From Xiphydria camelus (lineage: Eukaryota > Arthropoda > Insecta > Hymenoptera > Xiphydriidae): DNA of 64,000 bases. The translations under genes and the position numbers were made by a program. The notes below the pieces were generated by a model. The model saw only the letters and a program-made list of their open reading frames with translations. It searched no databases and was not told the DNA's origin. Of the stretch, positions 37,574 through 49,300 are shown one piece after another. The stretch spans positions 1,307,001-1,371,000 of the forward strand of contig OY783198.1 in NCBI GenBank assembly GCA_963678675.1, written 5' to 3'. How positions within the stretch are numbered: position 1 is the first letter of the stretch; each line of letters begins with the position of its first letter.

Positions 37574-37675
37574 GGCGATTATCGACGGACGCTATTTCTA
37601 TATATCCAATATACTCGTGTATATATGTGTACGAGTATATTGGGTATATAGAAATAGCGTACGTCGATAATCGCC
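37574..37675. repeat. Long near-perfect hairpin
   Basis: GGCGATTATCGACG..ACGCTATTTCTATATA..CAATATACTCGT on the left is mirrored by ACGAGTATATTG..TATATAGAAATAGCGT..CGTCGATAATCGCC on the right, around a roughly 12-nt loop. The arms are about 45 nt with few mismatches. It may be a small MITE or a hairpin RNA gene. No target duplication was identified. Confidence 0.65.
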
Positions 37676-37961
37676 AAATAATTGCTCCGCCGCGTGGTAT
37701 TTTACCTGCGAAGGGGGCTTTCCCCCTTTTCTCCGCCAGGAACGAGGAAGCCCGGCCACGAAACTTTTGCGAACTTTGATTCTTCGTATAAATCAATGGT
37801 CGTCTCGGCTCGGATACGTTCGATTGGGTCGGTTATAAGGTACTCTCCGCGGTATTCGCGGTACGCTGACCCTCGACGGTGCACCTTCGCCCCGGCGGTT
37901 CGAAAATCGCGAGTTCGATTAATTATTATTATCGACCTACTCTGTCCGCGGCGGCGCACCG

Positions 37962-38157
37962 CACTGAGAAAAAAAAAGATTAACAATTATTCCGTTAGAA
38001 GGATAATCTGAGTACGACAGGTGAAATAGATCAAAAATTATCCCAAGGAAGGTTAAATTGTATACCCTGGAAGGATAATTTTTGATCTGTTTTACCTTTC
38101 GTACTCAGATTATCCTTCTAACAGAATAAATTTTAATCTTTTTTTTTTTTCTCAGTG
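37962..38157. mobile_element. Short MITE with CACTGAGAAAA ends, second copy
   Basis: The ends are CACTGAGAAAAAAAAAGATT and TTTTTTTTCTCAGTG. The arms form a long hairpin: GTTAGAAGGATAATCTGAG on the left is mirrored by CTCAGATTATCCTTCTAAC on the right. The middle has two further inverted TCAAAAATTATCC blocks. It is more complete than the copy at 30.6 kb, which seems to have lost about 50 bp from its right arm. Confidence 0.78.
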
Positions 38158-41100
38158 CGGCGGGCGGCGATTCCCGTGGCTCGTTTCTCGCCGTCGCGGG
38201 CGCAAAAATGCCTGACGAACGCGGAAAGCGCGCGCGCGCGCGCGTATGCCACTCGGGATGCAGGCATTTCGTTTTTATCGAACTCGAGGCGCGGCGGCAA
38301 TTTGCCAAAAGGTAAAGCCCGCGGTATTCAGCGGCGGCAGCAGTCGACGCGGGGGACCGACGCGAGGAGGCATGAGCGACAGTTTAGGCCCATTAGAGTA
38401 TTTATGGATTGGCCGCTAGGCGCTAAGAGGGGACGACCCTGGCAAAGGCGAAGCGTGGTCGCGCGGAACGGATGATGCGAGAGAGGGTAGCTATTCAGGG
38501 GTCGTACGCCGGCGGCACGCGACACGGGCATCCATCCCCCTCTGTATTACAGCTCAGCCGTGCGGCCCGCACGGCTCCCGGAGCGGACGCTGCACCTTTC
38601 CGAGAGGATCGTGCAGCAGCACGCTTTCGGTCGGGGATACCTATTTATCCCTACCCGTGGACGTGTGTGTACGTATGGGTATGTCTTTATGCGGACCCCG
38701 CGGTTCCCTGTGCGCGGTGTCACACGCGGGAAAATGATTTATTCGCGCGCGAACGCGCGTATCGAGTGATTTATCGCGGCGAGAGTACGGAAATATACAT
38801 CCGCGTGGACCGTACGTTTTTATCCGGAAACTCTCAACGATCGCCGTTACCGTCGCCGAAGACAGTTCATAAGCCGTGAAACAGGAGTAGAGAAATCTTC
38901 CCTCGAAATAAATAAATTCCCATTAGCGGAGAATCAATTTCCCGATATGTTCTTACACGAATAAATCATTTCCCCGATGCGCGGCGCGGAGAACCGCCCC
39001 CCGGCCTTCCCAGACGGGGGAAACACTTTCACGTCCGGAATGGTTCTCACATGGGAAAAGTAACTCTATCGATACAGACTGCGCGTTATGTATACACGTG
39101 TGCACACGTACGGCCAGCAGCGTACACATAGGCGCGCCAGGAGGGATGAAAAGCGAGTCGGGTGATTTATGGCGGGCGTGCTCCACGGGCATTTTTAATA
39201 GGCGACGTTGCGTCTCAATTTGCTCCGGAATCTCGTCGGTCCGTGAGAATTCGGGCGAGAGTTTCGCGTCGCATCGCCCCGCGTACACACGGGTGCGGTC
39301 CTCTTCGATGACGTAACGAACGGCGAGCACAAACGGCGACGAGCGTCTCTCCGCGCGAAAACTCATTTTCCCGGTACTTGGGAATACCCCTACTCGCGTA
39401 GTCTCTAATCGATCCGTCAAACGATTTCCATCGAAGCGACACACCTGCGAGAGGTTGCTGTCCGTAATGAAATTGCACGCGCGCCCCCGCCCCTTTCAGC
39501 GCGCGAAAATTCATTTCCCCGCGTGCATATAATACGCGAATATGGAGTGACGCCACTCGCAGTTTCGCCGGTCGCTCGTACCTTTATGGTTACGCGTAAC
39601 AAAGGTTTGCAAAACAAATATTATTCGCTCGGCCGTTAAATGCACGCACTCAAAACAATTTGGCCACAACTAGAAAAAATTATAGTAATTGCAGTAATAA
39701 TTTTCTTCGCAATAGCAAGAATTCTTGCTACGCCAGCAATACTTTTCTAGTTGTGTCTGAGGCAGCCAGAAATATAGCTGTGGATTAGCTAAATACATTT
39801 TTCAGTGCGTCGATCGCGCTAAAAAATTGCGATCGGTTAGTGGCAATTTGGGAAATAATAATGCCCTCGCTTCGACGGTACGATACAGGATCGATCCTCC
39901 CAACGACCGCACGTGTCCGCCGTCACTTCAATATTATACGCGCGACGTCTCCGCGATATTTCCGGCTCGACGATAACTTTTTCTTTCGCGCGCTTGTTCC
40001 TAACGCGCGATAACGACGATACCATTCGAGACCGCGTTCCGTGTGTTCGCTGCATTTTTCGACTTCCGCTCCTCTTCCCTGCACCTTCCTCTAGTAGACA
40101 GAAACGCATTGTGCGCGCGATGCACCTGGCACGCGCGCCCGTCCCACTACGCGCGCCTGTATAATATATACCGCCGCGTTTATACCTATCCGTATATGCA
40201 CGCGCGTTTATGGATGCGTATAAGGGCCGCGTTATATCTATAATTTAATGGCGCGTATAACGCGTAACGATCGACGCGCGCGCTAACGCGATTGGAATGT
40301 TTACGACGGCGCGATATCCGGACACGATTTCCCGAGAATACCGTTGCGCGACTCATCGTCGCCGACGGCGCCGATGACGAATTAACAGCGTGGAAATCGG
40401 GACCTTATCCGCGTACTCTCGATGCGAATCGCCGAGACCGAATCCGTCCTGGCGCCGCGCGGAGTTACTGGCGTCTCACGCGCGCGATAGCATTGGTCGC
40501 CTTTAAGAGAGGGCACACGTGCGCGATGATTCGCATACGGTTCCGCGAATATAATGGGTACAGATACATAGATAGACATATCTGTTCGCGAATCTATACT
40601 CGCCTCCTTCGCCCTCCTCCTTCTGCTCTACCTTATCGCGGATAACGAGGCGCCGATGATATATCGCCTCGGAGAATTCCCTCCTATTCGTTCTACTTGG
40701 CTATTTCGGGCGATGGGTGTTAATGCATCGTGATATGCCCATTGCGTTCTGTGCGTTCCTATGCGAATCAGCCAATTAGCGTCGATCGAACGCTACGCGA
40801 CGAGAGGTGGTTGAAAATGCGAGCGGAGACCGATCGTCGCATCGAGAAACGCTTTTACGAACAATCGCGAAGACTACCGCGCGCGCTCGCCGAAATTCCG
40901 ATTCGTGGGAACGTCGGGCGCGCTTCCCGGTCGAATAAAAATCGCGCGGCGGGTTCGGTGGTTTCTTTTTTCGCGAGGCGGCGTGATTTGTCACGTGTTG
41001 GGTGGCGAGCGATTACGTTGCATTTGCAATTTCACGCCTTCTCCCCCCTTCCGATCCGCCGCTCTGCTCGCCGTGCTCCGCTTCGGTCCGTCGCGCAAAC

Positions 41101-44100
41101 TCCTCGCCACTCCCGAGCGAGCGCGACGTCGAAGCTGCACATCGAGCGGCGAATAGGTATACGTAGGTACCTATACATAGTAGCCGTCTCGTTCGATCGG
41201 CCTGCATCGCGCGGCTTCTGACACTTTTTTGCCGCTGTATACAGTCGAGAGACACCGCGAGGATAGTTGAATCCATTCGTTGGCAACAATGGCGAGGAGG
41301 GTGGTGCGATCTATTTAGCCCGTAACCATCGCTGCATATCAAAAGTTACTACGAGATTATTCCGCTCGCTCGCTCCAGTTACGATTATCTCGTCAAGCGA
41401 GAACTTTGAATCGATTCTTTCAGAGTCCAAAGGTTCGCAGATAACGAGATAGGATGATCGTAATCGAGCCCCACTCTCGCTCCACCCGACAACCGAGAAC
41501 GTTGACTAGATTCTCGCATCCACTCGACCCTCCCCACCTCACGGCGCATCGGAACGACGCGCCACGGGGTTGGGCGGATATTTTTGGCCGCGGCTCATCT
41601 AGCGACGCTCGCGGCTGGACGGACGCGTAGTCGGGGAGGCTAAAGAAATCCGTGACAATACGGCACATGGCGCGTGCTCGTCCGGAAAGCGTTGCCGCAG
41701 CTGCCGCGCCGCCGTGCGCGTGCGGTTACCACCTCTACCTATAACTACAAGTAAGGGCCACTCGGAGCGAGAGGCTAAACTAGTCGAGAGAGTCGTTAAG
41801 AGAAGTCGCGTATCCTCCTCTCCCCGGGGAAACTTGTTATATCCGATTTTCACGTCGAGGCGACGAGAGACGAGGAAAGCGTAGGACGTAAGCGTCGAGC
41901 GAGCGGAGGAAGTAGACGGGTAGTTTCGAGTCGAAGTCTCGAAATTCCTCCGCCCCGGTGCTCCGCTGTCATTTCCCTTCGGCGTGCGCCGAGTGGATGA
42001 GCGCGCGCGCGCGCGCTAAGTCTTTGAAGTCGGGTTAAATGATGCGTCCGTTCGGCGAACGCGTTGCAGTTGGTGATCGCGGGATAAATTTAACGTTATA
42101 CGTTATTATACGTTATACGTCTCGAAAAGTCAATGTCGTGAAAATTGATGTCGTTTCTGTTGGGAATTTTTTTCATCCAAAAATCATCGACATTGAGGAG
42201 TGACAGATGTCATGTTGCCAACGACATTTGGTCGATCGAGATGCATTTTTCTACATCGGCGTAGAAATCGGCATACGGATTGGTAACGCTGCCGAATTCG
42301 AAATTACCCGATGTGGGGCGTGCAACGAAATTGATTGTCCTTTCGTAAGTAGCGACGGACTATCGGAAAAGAAATCAAAATGAAAATGCTTCTTACCGTT
42401 CTCGCGGGTTCAACGGGAAACGTACAAATTCATTAGTCATTCGGCACGACGGAAACGACATTTCATCAGAAGCCGACATTTTCAACCGCGAAGAAATAGA
42501 CGGGATATTATTATCTAAAAGCTATCTACGTTTTTATTACGATATTCCAGAAGACTCCGTCGACGCGGGTCTGCTAAGAGGCAATTTCCTCGTGACGACC
42601 ACGCGGTAGAGGAGGCAAAGGGGGGAGACGTCGTTGAATTTCTGCATCCCCTAAGTTCCAAACCCATTAGGGGGGGGGGGGAGGGCACCGCGTCGTCAAC
42701 CGCGCGCGCAGCCTCTCGCTACTTCTCCGTTTCTCGCGCGCCTGCAACGAGGATTCCGCGTGACGTATCGCCGCAGGCTGCGAGGTCATCGCGAGAGTCG
42801 ATCAGTCGTAGTTCATCAACGCGGATCCGTTTATAATCGCGGGTAAATCGATTCGGTCGCGGATTACGCCGGAGGGGGAGAACGGAGACGTCTTTATATA
42901 CGCGAGAAGAAACGAAGGTGCAGCGGAGCGCGAGATGCGGAGATAAGCAAAAGTTGAGAAATCTCTCTCCGACGCTTCCACCGTCGCGTCGGTCGCCGTC
43001 GAATATTCATTTCGTGGCGCAGATTTTACGACCGTCCGACGAGGAGTTCGTCAACGTCGACTCGCTCGCGGGGTCGAAGACTTGGCGCGCTCCGAGGAGA
43101 GATTCGACGTCTCTTCATTTTTACGACCGAACCGTGTTATCCTCTGCCCGGCGTCCCGGCTTCGGCGACGAGCCGTACAACCGAAGAAAAAAAAATCACG
43201 AAAGTAGACCATTACGAGATACCACGAGGGATGAAAGAGAGAGAGAGAGAGGAACAGCGGTAATAGTCGTCAGTCCGCTCCTCTGCTCGCGTCGCGAGCG
43301 CCGCGCGGTGGCTGCTCGCACCTGTCGCTAGCACGGTGGTCTCGTCCTGCCACGACGGAGAGACCGGACGAGATCGACGCGAGAGACGCCCCCGCGCCGC
43401 GCGCCGAAACTTTGCCCGAAACCTCGCGGACCTCCGCGATTTCGCGTGCAGCCCGCGTCGCTTTCTCGTTTCGAGAGAGAGCCCGATATGATTTCTCCTC
43501 GCGCAGCCAGGTGTACACGCGCCTATATATTTTTAGAGATACAAGCCACCGCCGGTTACATCCCGACGCGTCCGCGCGCGGCATACGTGACGCGCTACTA
43601 ACGCTAGTCGGGACCTCGCGTTAGTCATTACGCCGCGTTAGTCATACAGTCGCGCTATTTGTGCTTTTTGTCCGGCGTAACGAAGACATTATACGGGGTC
43701 TCTCTCTCTCTCTCTCCCTCTGCTCGGCCATTACGAGGTCTATCGTTAATAGCCCGGTCCTGCATCGCGTCGGGTTCGCGCGCGCCTGCCCTCTCGCGTA
43801 GCCCACACCGGCGCACGAGTATGACGTACACGGATACCGTGGCGTGCACACACGCGCGCGCGCACCGGTGTCTGCAGCGATTTTGAAAATCGTTCGACGA
43901 GGGTACGAACTTAACGAGACCCGGTTTTCTTCTTATATATTCTCTCTCCCCCCCTCCCGTCGCTCGCCAGCTCGTACGCTCGAATCTCTGTTTATCTTTA
44001 TCTCTTTTGGTTTGGTTTGTCGGCTCGCGGCTCGGCTCCGTGATTACAGGGTACCTGCAGCACTCACCTCGGAGCTCGGGTGGTCCACGGTACCTACTAC

Positions 44101-45443
44101 GGCGGCGGCGGCGGCGGAGGAGGAAGAGGAGGAGAGAGAAGGAGGAGTACGGTGGGCGCGCGAGCCTGACCAACTACCTCCGCGGTCCTCCCCCCTTTCT
44201 TCGCTCCGCCGCTCTCTCGCACTAACTACCTGTGTCTTATTAGCGATACAGTCGATGCGAAAAGGTAGTCGGGGTGTGCGAGTGATGTGTTAATCAGGGA
44301 TCGGAATCTCGCGTATACGCTTTCGCACCTCGTTGATCTCGCCTTCTCCTTCTCTTTCCGCTCCACCCGTCGTACTTTGCCGTCGTCGTCGTCGTAGTAG
44401 TAGTAGTCGTCGTCGTCGCGCGGACAGACGCCACCCGCCCCTGCTGAAGCGGACGACGAGTAGTGCCTCTCGCTCGAGTTCGCAATTATAGCGGCGGAGT
44501 AGCGGCGCGTGGGGTATAGGTATACTTACGCGCGGGATGACGGCGCGGGTGCCGGCTAGGCTGGCGCCTCGCTTACATACATACGCATACACCGCCGCGT
44601 TCGTAACTCTTGCGTGGATGCATCGCCGCCTCTCGGTGAACGAGGGGCGAGAGGGAGAACTTTTGCGCGGTCCTGTATAGTAGGTCCGCCACCTACAGGG
44701 GCGGGAGGCGATATTTGGGAGTGCAACGGCGTCTGTACTCGAGTGTGTGTGTCCGCGGCGCGCGGGATGAAAAAGCGCAATGTGCGTACGCGCGGTACGT
44801 ATTACGGCGCCGCAGGCGCATCGCGGGCGATAAACTAGAAAATGCGCGCATTTTTCTCTCGAAGCGCGCTGCAACGGCCGAATTGACCGCGTGTGCGGAT
44901 CGCGAGACGCCGAGTCTCGAGGAGCGACGATGAGGTATCCTCGTCTCTTGTATCACCTTGTAACGAGCCCTGGCGCGCGCGCGCGCACCTGTGGCTACCC
45001 CCTCCCTCGCTCTTTCTCTCCGGCGATAAACAGCTGTAGACACAAACGGGACGCGTCAAGGGCTATCGCTACTTTGCGTGCATACCCGCGTACAGATCAA
45101 GGATGATTAACGAGAATTTATTTATAAGTATAAAGGTCACTATCGCGAATCGACTCGACATTTCAACAGCGACGTCGTCTCGAGCGTTAAAAATAAATTC
45201 GAACTCTCTCTGATTTGTTTTCCGTCGCCAGTAGGAACGGAAAGAGGAAAAGAGGAAACGATTCGTCGCGATATTCGCCAGTCGATACAGAGTCTCGATA
45301 AAGAGCTATGATCGCAAGCACGGATTAATTATTGACCGTCGACCATCGAGGCGTCGAGGCGTGTGCGTGCGCTGCGAAGGTACTGCGGACGCCGAGTGCG
45401 GCGCGCAGTCGACCGTTCTCCACCCCGGCGACGCTTCGGTGCT
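38158..45443. other. Non-coding upstream region
   Basis: Holds the foldback at 39.6 kb and GTC/GGC triplet runs at 44.1-44.4 kb. 41870-42900 has few open frames and is less CpG-rich around 42050-42500. There, AATGTCG/ATGTCGTTTC blocks at 42131-42164 and 42446-42482 form a degenerate inverted pair, perhaps an old transposon. Two consensus minus-strand donors lie at 44067 and 44529. No protein gene was recognised. Confidence 0.45.
39647..39807. mobile_element. Foldback element with CACTCAAAA/TTTTTCAGTG ends
   Basis: The outer ends CACTCAAAAC and ATTTTTCAGTG are weak inverted repeats resembling the CACTGAGAAAA family. Inside, CACAACTAGAAAA (39665) and TTTTCTAGTTGTG (39743-39755) are perfect inverted repeats, with GCAAGAATTCTTGC as a short palindrome between them. 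It is AT-rich in a GC-rich setting. Confidence 0.5.
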
Positions 45444-45446
45444 TAA

Positions 45447-46353
45447 AGGTTACCGCACACTTGGGCGTCGCGGCGCGTCGCGTCGCGTCGGGGCGCGTCG
45501 GGTCGCGTCGGGTCGCGTTGGGGTGCGTCTAAGCCCGGCGATTATTACCTGAATGTCCATAAATTTTACGACATGCCCGGCGATGCTCGGCGATTCTTAC
45601 CTGAATGTCAGTAAATTTTACGTCACGGCTCGGTGACGCTCCGCGATGGATGGTGGCATCGCCCACTTTTCCGGCGGCAACCGACAGATTCGGACTTGAA
45701 TGTCCGTAAATTTTATAAAATATATTATAATCAGACGGTATCTAGCAGTGCAACAAGATGTATGACGGCAGCAGTAGTTCTAATGAGGAAATTTGCTTTT
45801 ATGATAGCATTGATGTCAGAAAGAAATAGAAAGAAGAGAACGTGGATCCATCCTATCAATAAAAAACGCGCCAGTCTTGGAGAATTCGCTTGTCTAGTCG
45901 CGATATTAACCACGAGGTATTTCGATCGCGATGATAGTGAGTGGTAAGAATCGATATTCCGAATTTCGTCTATTGTGTGACGGACAAAGACGATCCGTCT
46001 TTATGACCGTCCCGTCGGGACGCGTCGTTTGACGCCAAGGATTCGAAGGGAAGAATCCCCGTCCTCGACGCGACGCGACGCGACGCGACGCGCCGCGCCG
46101 CGCCGCTCTAGTGTGCGGTAGTACATTCATTTGTATGTATTTTATCCAGTCGGTATTTTGACGCGACGCGACGCGACGCGAAGAGCCGCTCTGGGCAAGA
46201 ACCCCGTCCCTGACGCGACGCGACGCGCCGCGCCGCGCCGCTCTAGTGTGCGGTAGTACATTTATTTGTATGTATTTTATCCCAGTCGGTATTTTGACGC
46301 GCCGCGACGCGACGCGCCGCGCCGCGACGCGACGCCCTAGTGTGCGGTAACCT
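45447..46353 (+). mobile_element. PIF/Harbinger-type DNA transposon derivative
   Basis: The terminal inverted repeat starts AGGTTACCGCACAC and continues into GGGCGTCG and a long series of CGCGACG/CGCGTCG pentamer-like subrepeats. The right end is the inverse, GTGTGCGGTAACCT. TAA is duplicated on both sides (45444-45446 and 46354-46356), the 3-bp duplication known for PIF/Harbinger. Internal subrepeats are CTGAATGTC(C/A)(A/G)TAAATTTTAC near the left end (45550, 45601, 45697) and two copies of CTCTAGTGTGCGGTAGTACA near the right (46108 and 46240). A HARBI1-like N-terminal fragment supports the family. The catalytic part is missing, so the element is internally deleted. Confidence 0.85.
45762..45947 (+). 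pseudogene. HARBI1-like transposase, N-terminal fragment
   Basis: The frame ends RKKRTWIHPINKKRASLGEF, then ACLVAILTTRYFDRDDSEW and a stop. The basic stretch, the (W)(I/V)HP motif and the GEF motif about ten residues later are the familiar N-terminal pattern of PIF/Harbinger-derived nuclease proteins. The DDE catalytic domain, which would follow for some 250-300 residues, is absent before the right terminus at 46353. The stop coincides with a good donor sequence (GTAAGA from 45944), so in the full-length ancestor this was probably the end of exon 1. The upstream start is uncertain: an in-frame ATG also exists at 45633. It is not expected to be functional. Confidence 0.65.
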
Positions 46354-46356
46354 TAA

Positions 46357-49300
46357 CGAGCGAAGGAGAAAACTGCACCGCCGCTCGGCCGAGCGAAACG
46401 AATCCAAAGTGAATTTCGTAGCAAATGCACTCGGAGAAACGCGTTGGTAGGTATACGGGTATAGTACACCTGCCCGTTATTTTTACGGGCCGCGAGCGCG
46501 CGTTTCGAAGCTCGCGGGAGGATGGGGGGGAGTCGAAAGTTTGCAAATCTGCCAACTTCGGACGAAAAACTTGGTTCGGACGCGCGAGGCGAGGCGAGGC
46601 GACAATTGCGGCGGTTCGTATAGCGTTGGCGGCGGATAAAGAAGCGTCGGAGTTAACGACGCGGCGGAAGAGACTTTGTTGCGGGGCTCTTCTTTCTCTC
46701 CCCGATACGCCACTTCTATTCGCTGCGGCGCTCCCGAGATGCAACTTCTAGGGAAGATGGTCGGGGTTAGGGTAGAGCCCGGACCACCTCCCGCAAATAC
46801 CGCGCGTTACTCGTCGGCTCGATACTCTGACGATCGTAAATTGTCGCGGAATTTTTCTATATCGACAAGGGGAAAGGATTTATGAAGGGACTGCCACTAT
46901 TCCCGTATATGGGTCATAGAGAAGACCGTTGCCGCCGTGTTCCCGTGACCCTCTACCCGTGTATATCTGTAGGTACATATTTCTCGCGTGGTCGTCCCAT
47001 CGGCACATGCGTGTATACGGGTATACACGGTTAGGTGCTCCGCACACTTTGCCGTTCCCCTCGACCGGTCGAAAGGAGGAGAGGAAAGCGGAAGAAGTCG
47101 GGGACTCGCCTCGGACACACGCGCGTGCACACACGGAGCTGCGGAAGGTGCAGAATGTGTGGATTCCTGTGTGGTCGGGTTCCGCGCGGCTCGATTTAAA
47201 TATCAAAGGCGGCTTAAATCTGACCTATACCACGCTGAATCACGTTACCTACCCCCGCGCAGCCAACGAGGATCAACTAAACACGGTTTGGTGCGAGCGG
47301 CTCGAGTAGGCGCTAACATCGATAAACTCGGCGAAGGAGGCGAGGAGGGGCTTTGGCTTGTTTCGCGCGATTGGAAAAAAAGTTGTCCCGAGATGTTGCG
47401 AACGAAATTTAGAATTGCTCCGATGTCGTCGATGATGTAACGTTGGTTTTTTAATGTGGAAATAATAATAATACGAGAGAATTGTGAAGCCGTTCACGAA
47501 TGTATTTCGAATCAGACCTGTTTTCTCTCGAGAAGATTGAAATCGCCGGAGGTAGGTACTCGTCCCGTACCTATTCGTACATGCCAATTTTAGGCACGAT
47601 ATAGCCCCACGGAGCTCTGGGCGACGACGACGACGACGACGACGATGACGACGATCGAGCGATCGACCGAACATGCGGCAGAATTGCGAATAAGTAAATT
47701 GCAAATTGCCGTGCCTACGGGACCACGCGTCCACTGGGAAAAATGCCAGCTGTCGTTTGCCGCAGTGAAAAGAGGAAAACGGGACGAAGGAAATGCAATA
47801 AATCGATAAAATTGTCGGTTCGGCCGCTTTTTCTAGCCGATAGAGATCGAGGACCGCTTCGCGTGTCGCGGCAGTGATTCCCCGTCGCGCGGGCTTTATA
47901 TCCGTGTATACGTGCGGACTGGTGGAGTGGAGACGTCCGTAGACAAAAGTACGCGTTGTCCCGCGACAACTTGATTTTTCATCGCAGAACTGTAATTCCG
48001 TAATTCCTCGCCGAGTCGATATACGCCGCGCTCGCCTGTTACGCTCACAGACGAACGTCTCGCGGGCACGTCGGGCTATCTATTGTAGTTACGAAAAATG
48101 AGCGCATTTTCGTATTAACGAGGGCAAAGTTTACGGCTCCCTCTTTTCGACGGATTCACGCGACTCTCGAGGCATAATTATTTGCGCTCACGGATGCTCC
48201 GGTCTCGTCGTACGCGTAATCGGCATGACTATTTTAACGGGCGAACCTCGTTTCAATCTGTATGTCGCGTGGCTGGGACTCCGTTTACATCGTTAAAGCG
48301 TCACTGAATAAAATAAAGAGGTAATTCGCATTGATTTCCTTTTTCATTCCGAGATTCCTCGAAATTGAATATTCATCGTGTCCTCTCGCGGTGGCTCGAC
48401 TGGGAAATATACGAAACAGAGGAAAATTCGGGAAATCCAATTCGAAGCCAAGACCGAACGTCGACACCGAATCCCCGAGATCGTTCCCTTCACCGCGTCG
48501 GCCAATCGTCCTCGCGCTTGCGAAAATATTCGTCCGCCGCCTTTTAAATTTCTCCGCTTACTGTACCTTATTTACCGATAATCGCAGCGGGGCGATCGCC
48601 TTCGGAGGGACAAGCCATTGGTTGTTTTAGTGGGTGGAAAATTATACGGCGGCTTCTGCAGCTCCTAAAACGGGCGGCTCTCTTCCCGTTACCAACTACC
48701 TATATAGGATAATAATCATTTCGTCGCGGTATAGCCATAACTGCCAATGCGGCAGTCAACATATTTACCGGCTCGTTAACGTCCGTGCGCGCGCGTTGCC
48801 CGTACCTGCCGAAACGATAACGAGCGATTCCCGCGAGATTCGCTCCGAGTCGATACGGCTCGCGCGCCGTCCCTCCGCCGTTAACGCGTTAACGACGCGA
48901 GATCGGCGGCGGGAGGGCGAAGCGCGCGAATCGCCGCTCGCGCGAGACGTCAACGGGCAACACATTCCCGACCGGCGGGATACCCGCGCGCGCGGTGTCC
49001 GGTGGAGGAGAGACCCTCCGCGGCTCCTGGTCGGTGATTTTTTACGTTCTACTTGCTTCGGATTGGCGAAAGAGAGAGAAAGAAAGAGAGAGAGGGGGGG
49101 CCATAAAGGGCCGCCGAAAAATAAAGCGACCAAAAACCCTAGCCGCGCGACTGCCCTCGCTCTCTCGCTCCCCCCGCCGATGCTCTCCGGCTTTCTCTCT
49201 TTCTCCTCCGCCAAGTGGTGCGGCGTGTAATTTTACGCCGGCTTAGGAAAACCGCGACGGCCACCCGCGCGCGTCCCGCCGCGGCGAACGTGCATTTCGA

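Noticed and set aside
41388..41460. Possible further piggyBac-MITE relic (AACGAGATAGGATGATCG)
   Set aside because: Only one short block matches and the order of other blocks is not kept.
42669..42682. G-run, possible quadruplex
   Set aside because: A single homopolymer run without the spaced G-tracts needed for a clear call. Similar runs occur at 58391.
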